The notes under the pieces are model-generated. The model was not told the origin of the DNA and did not search any database. It saw only the letters and a list, made by a program, of their open reading frames with translations. A stretch of 64,000 nucleotides of DNA from Kiloniellales bacterium (GTDB taxonomy: Bacteria; Pseudomonadota; Alphaproteobacteria; Kiloniellales; JAKSBE01). Positions 41,982 to 50,506 of this stretch are shown here, one piece after another. Location of the stretch: assembly GCA_030066685.1 (NCBI GenBank), contig JASJBF010000025.1, positions 1 to 64,000 of the forward strand, given 5' to 3'. The number at the start of each line of letters is the position of its first letter. Within the stretch, counting starts at the first letter, position 1. The translations under genes and the position numbers were made by a program.

Positions 41982-42632
41982 TTACCACAGGCGGGCCTTG
42001 GGGCTGGGGTGAACCGAAGCCTGAACGTTGGCGCAGCTGTAGGGCGGGCAGCCGCCGTTGAACTGGGTGAGCTGCGCCTCGAGAACCTCGGGATCGTCGG
42101 AGGCCGGCCCGTGGTCGCGCAGCACGATGTGGATCTCGGCATTGGGCCTGATCGGATTGGCGCGCTCCGCGTTCGGCACCTGGTCCTCGCCGTCCGGCAG
42201 CTCGCCGTAGTCCACCTGGGCCGCGAAATTGGCCTGTCCGTAGGCGTCGGTCACGCGGCCCGCGGCAAAGAACACGCCGACCTCGGCCGCGGCGTTGCCG
42301 AGATCCTCGGCCCCGCAGTCGTAGGGGGTGAAGCAGGCGCGCGGCCGGTTGAAGACCACCCACCAGGCAGTGTAGGGCGCCTCGGGCGCAAGCGCGGTCG
42401 TGTCGAAGGTGAAGCCGACTCCGGTCCTGGTCCGGACCAGGTGCGAGGTCCCGTCGACCTCGGCCAGCGAGCCGTCCGGCAGGGCCGGAAAGGCGCCGAC
42501 CGGCGCAACGCTGACGCTCTGCTTGCCGAAGCGCACGTGCCGGATGCCGTCTTCGGCCGCCGCTGCCCCCGGTAGGGACGCGACGGATATGAGGCCTGCG
42601 AGGCCGAGGGACAGGATTTGTCGATGCAACAC
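41982..42632 (-). CDS. Hypothetical secreted protein
   Basis: A 216-residue protein with a signal peptide (ILSLGLAGLISVASLPGAAAA). The mature part has two Cys in ACFTPYDCGAE and two in GGCPPYSCANVQ, likely disulfide-forming, and PNAEIHIVLRDHGPASDD. It ends SVHPSPKARLW. I do not assign a family with confidence. The GTG start is fixed by AAGGAG six bases upstream. It is the most distal gene of the minus-strand group that continues with the peroxiredoxin, though hairpins between them may separate the transcripts. It is divergent from the winged-helix/TPR regulator. Confidence 0.7.
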   Translation of the reverse strand: MLHRQILSLGLAGLISVASLPGAAAAEDGIRHVRFGKQSVSVAPVGAFPALPDGSLAEVDGTSHLVRTRTGVGFTFDTTALAPEAPYTAWWVVFNRPRACFTPYDCGAEDLGNAAAEVGVFFAAGRVTDAYGQANFAAQVDYGELPDGEDQVPNAERANPIRPNAEIHIVLRDHGPASDDPEVLEAQLTQFNGGCPPYSCANVQASVHPSPKARLW

Positions 42633-42951
42633 GGATTTCTCCTTTCAATTGATGATCCTGGTGTTCGCGGTGCTTTGCCGGCGGCGGCCCGCTGGGGCGC
42701 GGCGGCAAGAGGGCGCTCTAGTAGCGGCGCTCGGGCGCGGAGACCTGATGCTTTTCGACTGTTTTTCTGAGGACGCCGGCCTGTGACTTTTGCCACCTCC
42801 CGCCTTGAACGGGGCGGCTAAACACCCCTCAAATCGGGGATTTGCCGCAGTGCTCCGGCAACTAACGTCCCCGGACCGCGAAACCGGAAAGGAAACGAAG
42901 CCTCCGAGGCCGCAGGCCGTGCCCCTGCGCAGCGGCTTCAAGGGAGAAACA
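42633..42951. promoter_or_regulatory. Divergent spacer between secreted protein and winged-helix regulator
   Basis: A 319-bp region between divergent start codons, so it should hold both promoters. An open frame on the plus strand beginning at 42790 runs into the regulator gene but lacks a good ribosome site and family similarity, so I treat it as leader. No palindrome or sigma box stood out. Confidence 0.35.
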
Positions 42952-44715
42952 GTGCAAGACTTCACGCTCGGAATCTGGCAGGTCGACCCGCTGGGTCGGC
43001 GGCTGACCCACACCCAGGACCAGACGCGCCCGCCGGTCCGCTTGTCCAACAAGGCCAACGGCGTGCTTCTGACCCTGGTCGAGGCGGGGGGCCAGGTCGT
43101 CACCCGCGACAGCCTGATGGACAGCGTTTGGCCTGACGTCGTCGTCGGCGAGGAGGTCCTGACCCACGCCGTCGCCGAGCTCCGCCGGGCCCTGGGCGAC
43201 AAGCCGCGGCGGCCGAGCTACATCGAGACTGTGCACAAGGCTGGCTACAGGCTCCTGGCGCCGGTCACCCGCGGCAGGGGCGCGGAACGGCACTGCAGCG
43301 CCGACCTTGCCGAGCGCCATTCAGCCGCCGGCCGTGGCGACGAGCGGCCGAACGGGCATCCGTCGACTTCGGCCGCCGCGCTGCCGGTTGCCGTGCCGAG
43401 CGTCGGGACCGCCATCCGGTTCGACCAGGACCGGCTGTCCGGAACGCGCGAAAGCGCCGGGCCGTCGCTCCGCGGCAACCTGCTCGGCCACAAGCGGTCG
43501 ATCGCCGTCCTGCCCTTCGCCGACATGACCGGCGATCCGGCCCTGGCCCAGATCGGCGACGGCATGGTCGAGGACATCATCACCGAATGCGCGCGCTTCC
43601 ACAGCCTGGTCGTCGCCGCCCGCAGCGCCAGCGCCGCCTATCGGGACCGGGCCGTCGACCCGGTCGAGGCGGGGCGCGACCTCGAGGTCGACTACCTTCT
43701 CCGAGGCAGCCTGCGGCGGCTTGGCCCGGGTCTGCGGATCAACGTGCAGCTGGTCGAAGTCCGGACCGGCGCCCACCTCTGGGCCGAGCGCTTCGACCGC
43801 CGCCTCGAGGAGATCTTCGAGGTCCAGGACGAGATCATCGGACGGATCGTCGCCACCCTGTCGGACCAGATTTCCTGCGCCCTTCTGCAAGAGGTCAGGC
43901 GGCGCCCTCTGCCCGACTGGCAGGCCTATGACCACTACATGATGGCCCGCCGCTATTCCCAGCTGCCGCGCACTGCCGAGCACGTGGGCCGGGTCCTTGA
44001 CTTCGCGCAGCGGGCGGTCGCCGCGGACCCGCAGTTCGCGCCGGGCTACGGCATGCTGGCCAATGCCTATCGCTGGCTCGCGGTCCTGACCGACGCGGGG
44101 GATGCCGCCAAGCTGCGCTGGGCCTACCAACGCGCCCGCGACTGCGCCCTCAAGGCCTCGGAGCTCGACCCCAACGACCCGGAGACCCTGCGCTCGCTCG
44201 GTTGGAGCTACCTGGCCTGCCGGAACTACGCGGAGGCCGAACGCTTCCTCGCGCGCTCCCATGCGATGAGCCCCCATGACGGCGACGTCGCGATGAGCTG
44301 GACCACCGCCCTCTCCTATCTCGGCCGGCCGGAGGAAGCCACCGAGCTGGCGCAGCGGACGATGCAAAAGACGCCCGAGCATCCGGACTACTATCTCTTC
44401 GACCTCGGCGAAGCGCTGTTCTTCGCCGGCCTGGACGAAAAGGCGGTCGAGTTCTTCGAGCGCGTCCCGGACGACGAGCTGGACGAGAGCATCGTCGTCG
44501 TCATCGCCGCCCTGGCCCACAGCGGCCGCAGGGACGCAGCGCAAAGGCATGCCGCCCACTACCTCGAGGATCTCGGAAAGCGCTGGGCGGGCGACCCGCG
44601 GGCCGGCGCCGCCGAGCGTATCGCCTGGGAGTTCGAGTTCCGCCACGTCTACAGCCGACCCCAGGACATCGCGCGCCTGCGCGCCGGGCTTTGCCTGGCC
44701 GGCCTGCCGATCTGA
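42952..44715 (+). CDS. Winged-helix (OmpR-type) regulator with TolB-like and TPR domains
   Basis: A 587-residue cytoplasmic protein. Residues 1-100 are a winged-helix DNA-binding domain of the OmpR/CadC type (VLLTLVEAGGQVVTRDSLMD, YIETVHKAGYRLLAPV). After a linker comes the adenylate-cyclase-associated TolB-like module (KRSIAVLPFADMTGDPALAQ, VDYLLRGSLRR). The C-terminal half is TPR-like helices (DPNDPETLRSLGWSYLACRN). Proteins of this build are predicted one-component regulators; the ligand is unknown. The GTG start is chosen for AGGGAG just upstream; an ATG at 42790 would add 54 residues unlike the family. It may control the divergent secreted-protein/peroxiredoxin genes. Confidence 0.85.
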   Translation: MQDFTLGIWQVDPLGRRLTHTQDQTRPPVRLSNKANGVLLTLVEAGGQVVTRDSLMDSVWPDVVVGEEVLTHAVAELRRALGDKPRRPSYIETVHKAGYRLLAPVTRGRGAERHCSADLAERHSAAGRGDERPNGHPSTSAAALPVAVPSVGTAIRFDQDRLSGTRESAGPSLRGNLLGHKRSIAVLPFADMTGDPALAQIGDGMVEDIITECARFHSLVVAARSASAAYRDRAVDPVEAGRDLEVDYLLRGSLRRLGPGLRINVQLVEVRTGAHLWAERFDRRLEEIFEVQDEIIGRIVATLSDQISCALLQEVRRRPLPDWQAYDHYMMARRYSQLPRTAEHVGRVLDFAQRAVAADPQFAPGYGMLANAYRWLAVLTDAGDAAKLRWAYQRARDCALKASELDPNDPETLRSLGWSYLACRNYAEAERFLARSHAMSPHDGDVAMSWTTALSYLGRPEEATELAQRTMQKTPEHPDYYLFDLGEALFFAGLDEKAVEFFERVPDDELDESIVVVIAALAHSGRRDAAQRHAAHYLEDLGKRWAGDPRAGAAERIAWEFEFRHVYSRPQDIARLRAGLCLAGLPI

Positions 44716-44888
44716 GGGCCGGGCTCTCTGCACCGAGAGGCGTTGGCTCTGCCACGGACACGCCGGCTTCCTCGTCGGGAATGGGACCGGACCGCCGCCG
44801 TCTACCGGGAGGCAGCGTCGCCATCTTGGAAGCGGGAGGGCGGCCGCCTATGCTCGGCCGCGACGAAGCAGGATTCGGAGACGGCCTC

Positions 44889-45998
44889 ATGTCCCAATAC
44901 GAGATTCCCTTCACGGCGCTGGTGGAGAGCCTGCCGGCGACGGTGCCCTTCGTCGGGCCGGAGGCGATCGAGCGCCAGCGGGGCCGGAGCTTCCGGGCGC
45001 GGATCGGCGCCAACGAGAGCGCCTTCGGGGTCTCGCCCAAGGCCGCCGCGGCGATGCGCGAGGCGGTCGACCGGGTCTCCTGGTACGGCGATCCGGAGAG
45101 CTTCGACCTGCGCCGGGCCCTGGCCGCCGAGCACGGCGTGGCCAGGGAGGAGATCTGCGTCGGCGGCGGCATCGACGAGCTGCTCGGCCTGGTGGTCCGC
45201 ATGACCGTGACGCCGGGCACGCCGGTGGTGACCTCGCTGGGCGCCTATCCGACCTTCAACTACCACGTCGCCGGCTTCGGCGGCCGCCTGGTGAAGGTGC
45301 CCTATGTCGAGGACCGGGAGGATCCGGAGTCCCTGCTGTCCGCCGTCAGGAAAGAGGCCGCGCCCCTGGTCTATCTGGCGAACCCGGACAACCCCATGGG
45401 GACCTGGCAGGAGACCGGTGTCGTCGCCGACTTCATCGCGGCCCTGCCGCAGGGCTGCCTGCTGGTGCTGGACGAGGCCTACATCGAGTTCGCGCCCCGA
45501 GGCCTGGCGCTGCCGATCGACACCGGCGACCCCCGGGTCATCCGCATGCGCACTTTCTCCAAGGCCCATGGCATGGCCGGCGCGCGCATCGGCTACGCCA
45601 TCGCGCATCGGGAGCTGATCACCGGCCTCAACAAGATCCGCAACCACTTCGGGCTCAACCGCATCGCCCAGGCGGGCGCTTTGGCGTCGCTGGGCGACCG
45701 GGATTTCATCGCGCAGGTCGTGGGCCAGGTCGAGGAAGGCCGCCAGGACTATTACGCCCTGGCCGGACGCCTGGGCGTCTCGGCGATTCCCTCGGCGACC
45801 AATTTCGTCGCCATCGACGTCGGCTCCGGCGAGCGCGCCCGGGCGATCCTCAAGGCCCTGCAGGACGACGACGTCTTCATCCGCATGCCGGGCGTGCCGC
45901 CGCTCGATCGCTGCATTCGGGTCTCGGTCGGCCAGCCCGAGGAACGCGCCCTCTTCGCCGCCGCCTTCGAGAAGGTCCTCGGGCGACTGCCGGGCTGA
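44889..45998 (+). CDS. PLP-dependent aminotransferase, HisC-like
   Basis: A 369-residue class I/II aminotransferase close to histidinol-phosphate aminotransferase. The PLP-binding blocks are ANPDNPMGTW, VLDEAYIEF with the cofactor-contacting Asp and Tyr, and RTFSKAHGMAGARIGYA with the Schiff-base Lys. CIRVSVGQPEERALF holds the substrate-carboxylate Arg. It is not in a his operon, so it may be an aromatic or other aminotransferase of the same subfamily. The ATG at 44889 starts the conserved sequence; frames reaching 44691 overlap the previous gene. Confidence 0.9.
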   Translation: MSQYEIPFTALVESLPATVPFVGPEAIERQRGRSFRARIGANESAFGVSPKAAAAMREAVDRVSWYGDPESFDLRRALAAEHGVAREEICVGGGIDELLGLVVRMTVTPGTPVVTSLGAYPTFNYHVAGFGGRLVKVPYVEDREDPESLLSAVRKEAAPLVYLANPDNPMGTWQETGVVADFIAALPQGCLLVLDEAYIEFAPRGLALPIDTGDPRVIRMRTFSKAHGMAGARIGYAIAHRELITGLNKIRNHFGLNRIAQAGALASLGDRDFIAQVVGQVEEGRQDYYALAGRLGVSAIPSATNFVAIDVGSGERARAILKALQDDDVFIRMPGVPPLDRCIRVSVGQPEERALFAAAFEKVLGRLPG

Positions 45999-46072
45999 GG
46001 CGGAGAGACGGCAGCACCCGCCTTGTCCTGTCCGATGCCCGGCGATGCGTCCGGCATCAAGACGGCCAGCAC

Positions 46073-46366
46073 CTAAGGCAGCTGGGAGACGATGTCGCGG
46101 AGCTGGTCTTCCGGGAAGGCCTGCAACGTCGTCGTGCGCACGTTGCCCAGGGATCCGAGCGTCAGGGCGAACTTGGCCGCCGTCTCGGCATCCGGGAACT
46201 CGGTCATCGCGACGATGTCGTGGGCACCCATGGTCAGATAGAGATTGCCCATCGTGCCGCCCAGCTTCTCGGCGAGCACCCGGACGCCGTCGATGCGCCT
46301 CGGCGACTCCTTGATCGCCTTGATCCCTTGTTCGGTGTAGTTCACGAGCATGATGAAGGTTGCCAT
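46073..46366 (-). CDS. GYD-domain protein
   Basis: A 97-residue protein. It opens MATFIMLVNYTEQGIKAIKE, with the middle MGAHDIVAMTEFPDAETAAK where the family has its G-x-Y-D/H-D segment, and ends in a short helix. GYD proteins are small dimeric alpha-beta barrels related to ferredoxin-like folds, with no proven activity. I set the start at 46366 because the conserved sequence begins there and AGGAGACG is just upstream. It is a single gene between the HisC-like gene (convergent) and the omega-aminotransferase gene. Confidence 0.87.
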   Translation of the reverse strand: MATFIMLVNYTEQGIKAIKESPRRIDGVRVLAEKLGGTMGNLYLTMGAHDIVAMTEFPDAETAAKFALTLGSLGNVRTTTLQAFPEDQLRDIVSQLP

Positions 46367-46578
46367 TTCACGTCTCCTGGCTAGGTCCTTGCCGTCCATT
46401 GATGCCCCTTGGGGCGCTCGGCCCGGGCCGGGGCCGCCATCCGAGCGGACCCGCTGCGCAAGGTGTCGCGGGCCTTCCGCGCCCACTCAGGACAACAGAA
46501 GGCCGCGCCGCGATCACTGATTCAGGTCAGGTGTCGGAGCGTCCGCCGAGGCGAAGGTCCGTGCGACGGCTGACGGAC

Positions 46579-47907
46579 CTAATAGGCCGAGAGCACCTCG
46601 CGCAGGATGCCGCAGATCTCGTCGACGTGGGCGCGCTCGGCGACCAGGGGCGGCGAGACGATGCCGGAATCGCCGGTGAACTTGATGTGCATGCCGCGGG
46701 CGAAAAGCCGCTTGGTCGCGTCGTAGCCGCGCACGCCCGGGACGCCGTCGGGCGCCAGCTCGACCCCGGCCAGCAGGCCGTAGCCGCGGATGTCGGCGAC
46801 CACCGGGATGTCCTGCAGGTCGAAGACCGCCGCCTGGAAGTAGGGCGCCAGCTCGGCGGCCCGCTCGAAGAGGCCCTCGCGCTGGTAGATGTCCTGCACC
46901 GCGATTCCGGCGGCGCAGGCGGCCGGATGGCCGGAGTAGGTGTAGCCGTGGAAGAGCTCGACCGAGCGCTCCGGCGCGGCGTTGACCACGGTGTCGTAGA
47001 TCTTCTCGTCGACCGCGACCGCGCCCATGGGCTGGGCACCGTTGGTCAGGGCCTTGGCCATGGTCATCATGTCCGGCCGGACCCCGAAGCTCTGCGCCGC
47101 GAAGGCCTCGCCGGTGCGCCCGAAGCCGCAGATCACCTCGTCGAAGACCAGGAGGATGCCGTGCTGGTCGCAGATCTCGCGCAGGCGCTCCAGGTAGCCC
47201 ACGGGCGGCACCAGGACACCGGTCGAGCCGGCGATGGGCTCGACGAAGCAGGCCGCGATGGTGTCGCCGCCGAAGGTCTCGACCGCGCGCTGCAGGTCCT
47301 CGGCCAGCTCCGCGCCCGTCTCGGGCTGGCCCTGGGCGAAGCGGTTCTCCTCCAGCCAGGTGTGGCGCATGTGGAAGACGCCGGGCATGACCGCCGGGAA
47401 GGCGTGGCGGTTCTTGATCATGCCGCTCAGGGACACGCCGCCGATGTTGACCCCGTGGTAGGCCCGTTCGCGGGAGACGAAGCGGCTGCGCTGGCCCTCG
47501 CCGCGGGCCAGGTGATAGGCCTGGGCGATCTTGATCGCGCTGTCGACCGCCTCGGAGCCGGAGTTGGCGAAGAAGATCCGGTTCAGGCCCTCGGGCGTGA
47601 TCCGGGCGATCCGGCTGGCGAGCTCGAAGGACAGCGGGCTGGCGACCTGGAAGTGCGGGGAGTAGTCGCATTCCAGCAGCTGGGCGTGGACCGCCTCGGC
47701 GATCTCGGGCCGGCCGTGACCGGCGGCGACGCAGAACAGGCCGGAGGAGGCGTCGATCAGCTTCTCGCCCTTGTGGTTCCAGTAGTAGACGCCCTCGCCG
47801 CGGACCAGGAGTCGGGGATCCGCCTTGAAGTCCCGGTTGGCCGTGAAGGGCAGCCAGTGGTGCTCGAGGGTGTTCGTCGCCTGCTGCATCTCGGTCGCTC
47901 CCGACAT
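46579..47907 (-). CDS. Omega-amino acid:pyruvate aminotransferase (class III)
   Basis: A 442-residue class III aminotransferase. NTLEHHWLPFTANRDFKADP at the N-terminus, FFANSGSEAVDSAIKIAQAYH, VFDEVICGFGRTGEAFAAQSF and the Schiff-base Lys in MTMAKALTNGAQPMG closely follow beta-alanine/omega-amino acid:pyruvate aminotransferase. It would move the amino group from beta-alanine, taurine-like or other omega-amines to pyruvate. The gene is divergent from a MocR regulator, a common controller for such enzymes. Beta-alanine is the best guess; taurine is possible given an xsc gene 9 kb away. The ATG at 47907 starts the family-like sequence. Confidence 0.9.
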   Translation of the reverse strand: MSGATEMQQATNTLEHHWLPFTANRDFKADPRLLVRGEGVYYWNHKGEKLIDASSGLFCVAAGHGRPEIAEAVHAQLLECDYSPHFQVASPLSFELASRIARITPEGLNRIFFANSGSEAVDSAIKIAQAYHLARGEGQRSRFVSRERAYHGVNIGGVSLSGMIKNRHAFPAVMPGVFHMRHTWLEENRFAQGQPETGAELAEDLQRAVETFGGDTIAACFVEPIAGSTGVLVPPVGYLERLREICDQHGILLVFDEVICGFGRTGEAFAAQSFGVRPDMMTMAKALTNGAQPMGAVAVDEKIYDTVVNAAPERSVELFHGYTYSGHPAACAAGIAVQDIYQREGLFERAAELAPYFQAAVFDLQDIPVVADIRGYGLLAGVELAPDGVPGVRGYDATKRLFARGMHIKFTGDSGIVSPPLVAERAHVDEICGILREVLSAY

Positions 47908-47973
47908 ACCGCCTCCGTCGCCTTTCCCGGGGAAAGGCGCTGCGGCTTGTTCTGCGCAAAACGGAAGCGTAGG

Positions 47974-48001
47974 CTGGGCCACTGGCCCAACCCTAGGGCC
48001 A
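47974..48001. promoter_or_regulatory. Candidate MocR operator in the divergent spacer
   Basis: CTGGGCCA (47974) and CTAGGGCCA (47993) are near-direct repeats about 19 bp apart, and the first is followed by its mirror CTGGCCCA (47982). The cluster lies between the divergent aminotransferase and MocR start codons. MocR regulators typically bind direct repeats in just such a spacer. The assignment is by position and symmetry only. Confidence 0.4.
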
Positions 48002-48046
48002 GATCGGAGGATTGATTAGGTCCAGGAACTGCGGGGGTTCCAGGGA

Positions 48047-49525
48047 ATGCGGGATTCGCTGTTCCATCTGGAGCGGGTCGAGAGCGTCAGCGTGCAGTCG
48101 CAGATCCGCGAGCTGCTGGTCTCGGCGATCCTGAACGGCCAGTTGCGCGGCGGCGAGCCCCTGCCCTCGAGCCGCAGGATGGCCAAGATGCTGGGCTGCT
48201 CGCGCAACACCGTGGTCCTGACCTACCAGAGCCTGGTCGACGACGGCTACCTGACCGCGCGGGAACGCAGCGGCTTCTTCGTCAGCCCGGAGATCCTGGA
48301 GGGCCGCGCCGCGACCCTGCCGCCCCCGGTCCAGGCGGCCGGCAGCCGGCCGGCCTGGCGCCGGCGCTTCCGGGTCCGGCCCAGCGGCCAGGAGAACATC
48401 GAGAAGCCCTTGGACTGGACCTCCTATCCCTTTCCCTTCATCTACGGCCAGGTCGACCAGAGCCTCTTTCCCATCGCCGCCTGGCGGGACTGCCAGCGGC
48501 GAGCTCTGGGCCGGCGCGGCATGGACGCCTGGACCAGCGACACCCGGGGCAGCGACGATCCCCTGCTGGTCGAGCAGGTCCGCAGCCGCCTGCTGCCGCG
48601 CCGCGGGATCCTGGCGAGCGACGACCAGATCCTGATCACCCTGGGCGCCCAGAACGCGCTCTACATCCTGGCCAGCCTGCTGGTCACGGAGCGCAGCACG
48701 GTGGCGATCGAGGACCCGGGCTATCCGGACCTCAGGAACATCCTGCGCCTGCGCACCGACCAGGTGATCCCGATCCGGGTCGACCGCCACGGCCTGGTGG
48801 TCGACAAGCGCCTCAACGTCTGCGACGCGGTCTACGTCACGCCAAGCCACCAGTTTCCGACCACCGTCACCATGCCGATCGAGCGGCGGACGGCCCTGCT
48901 GCGCCGCGCCGCCGATCGCGACTTCCTGATCATCGAGGACGACTACGAGCCGGAGACCAACTACGTCAGCGATCCGACTCCGGCGCTGAAGTCGCTCGAC
49001 ACCCAGGACCGGGTGATCTACGTCGGCAGCCTCAGCAAGACCATCTTCCCCGGCCTGCGCCTGGGCTACCTGGTGGCGGCGCCGGAGCTGGTCGCCGAGG
49101 CCCGAGCGCTGCGCCGCCTGATGCTGCGCCATGCGCCCAACAACAACCAGCGCACCACCGCCCTGTTCCTGGCCGAGGGCCACCACGACACCCTGGTGCA
49201 CCGGCTGCAACGGATCTATCGGGCGCGCTGGCAGACCCTGGGCGAGGCCCTGGCCCGTCACCTGCCGGAGTCCAGCCAGATGCCGACCTTCGGCGGCAGC
49301 GCCTACTGGGTCCGCGCGCCGGAGGGGGTCGACGCGGAGGCGCTGGCCGAGGCGGCCCGCGCCGAGGGCGTGCTGATCGAGCCCGGCCGGGTCTGCTTCT
49401 TCTCCCAGGACGCGCCGCGCAACCACTTCCGCCTCGGCTTCTCCTCGATCCCGCAGGAGCGGATCGCGCCGGGCATCGAGCGCCTGGCCGGGGTGATCCG
49501 CCGGCTGCAGAGGGATGCGGCCTAG
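48047..49525 (+). CDS. MocR-family (GntR/aminotransferase) transcriptional regulator
   Basis: A 492-residue regulator. The N-terminal GntR-type winged helix (QSQIRELLVSAILNGQLRGG, LPSSRRMAKMLGCSRNTVVL) is joined by a linker to a fold type I aminotransferase domain with FLIIEDDYEPETNY and the PLP-Lys in YVGSLSKTIFPGLRLGY. Such proteins (GabR, PdxR, TauR) sense an amine or PLP and activate a divergent gene. Here that gene is an omega-aminotransferase 139 bp away. The effector is probably that enzyme's substrate. Confidence 0.93.
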   Translation: MRDSLFHLERVESVSVQSQIRELLVSAILNGQLRGGEPLPSSRRMAKMLGCSRNTVVLTYQSLVDDGYLTARERSGFFVSPEILEGRAATLPPPVQAAGSRPAWRRRFRVRPSGQENIEKPLDWTSYPFPFIYGQVDQSLFPIAAWRDCQRRALGRRGMDAWTSDTRGSDDPLLVEQVRSRLLPRRGILASDDQILITLGAQNALYILASLLVTERSTVAIEDPGYPDLRNILRLRTDQVIPIRVDRHGLVVDKRLNVCDAVYVTPSHQFPTTVTMPIERRTALLRRAADRDFLIIEDDYEPETNYVSDPTPALKSLDTQDRVIYVGSLSKTIFPGLRLGYLVAAPELVAEARALRRLMLRHAPNNNQRTTALFLAEGHHDTLVHRLQRIYRARWQTLGEALARHLPESSQMPTFGGSAYWVRAPEGVDAEALAEAARAEGVLIEPGRVCFFSQDAPRNHFRLGFSSIPQERIAPGIERLAGVIRRLQRDAA

Positions 49526-49611
49526 ATCGGGCGCTGGGCCCAACGTCGAAGTTCGGTCAAGATCGGCTCTCAAGCTGACGGCGATCGAACTGCAACCGGA
49601 GACGAGCCGGC

Positions 49612-50262
49612 ATGGCATCACCGAAGGTACTGCTCTTCGACCTCGGCGGCGTCCTGGTCGACTTTGCCGGCCTGCGGGAGTTTCCGGCGCTTCTCGAGGA
49701 CGCGCCGCCGTCCAGTGAGATACGACGCCGTTGGGAGGGCTCGGCGGCCATGGCCGGCTTTCAGCGGGGCGAGATCTCGACCGCCGAGTTCGCCCGCATT
49801 TTCTCGGCCGAATGGGGACTCGTGCTCGACACGGAGGCCTTCATCGCGCTGTTCCGGTCCTGGAACCGGGCGGCCTTCGACGGCGCCCACGCGCTCCTGG
49901 CCCGCCTGCGCCCGCGCTTCACGCTCGCCTGCCTCAGCAACACCAACGAGGTCCATTGGGAGGACATCCTCGACGGCCACGGCCTGCGGTCCTGCTTCGA
50001 CCACCACTACGCCTCCCATCTTCTCGGGATGCTCAAGCCGGACCCGGAGATCTACGGCTTCGTCGCCCAAGACCTCGGGCGGGCCGTCTCCGAGATCGTC
50101 TTCTTCGACGACGGCCCGGACAACGTCGAGGGCGCGCGCGCCGCGGGCATGGAGGCTCATCAGGTCGAAGGCATCGCCGACCTGGAAGCCACGTTGGCGG
50201 CGCGGGGCCTGCTGGACGCCGAGCCGGACCGGCTGACAAGGCCGGCCCCGCCTCGGCCGTGA
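49612..50262 (+). CDS. HAD-family phosphatase (YihX-like)
   Basis: A 216-residue haloacid dehalogenase-superfamily hydrolase. Motif I is LLFDLGGVLVDF, with the nucleophile Asp but Gly at the second position as in the YihX group. Motif II is LACLSNTNEVHW, motif III the Lys in GMLKPDPEIYGFV, motif IV VFFDDGPDNVEGARAAG. YihX members dephosphorylate sugar phosphates such as glucose 1-phosphate; the substrate here is unknown. It starts 86 bases after the MocR gene in the same direction. Confidence 0.88.
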   Translation: MASPKVLLFDLGGVLVDFAGLREFPALLEDAPPSSEIRRRWEGSAAMAGFQRGEISTAEFARIFSAEWGLVLDTEAFIALFRSWNRAAFDGAHALLARLRPRFTLACLSNTNEVHWEDILDGHGLRSCFDHHYASHLLGMLKPDPEIYGFVAQDLGRAVSEIVFFDDGPDNVEGARAAGMEAHQVEGIADLEATLAARGLLDAEPDRLTRPAPPRP

Positions 50263-50506
50263 CAGGCCGGAAGGCTGTGCCATTCCGGTTACGGCGTAAA
50301 GAAAGCTTGCCATTGGGGGATCTCTGTCGATGTCCGCCCTAGCGAGCCGGCGATATATTGGATCGGGCGGCCCGCGCTCGGTGGAAGACGCCACCAAAGG
50401 CCTCCGCCGGTCCTCTACAAAGCTCACAATGCCGTGGGATCATCGCCTCGGCGCAGACTTGTCAGAAGAACTCCATTAGTGTTCCTGCAATCGCGGATGA
50501 CAGAGA

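Noticed and set aside
46579-47907. Taurine:pyruvate aminotransferase (tpa) as a firm name
   Set aside because: The N-terminal and PLP regions look closer to beta-alanine/omega-amino acid aminotransferase, and xsc is not adjacent, so I left the symbol blank.
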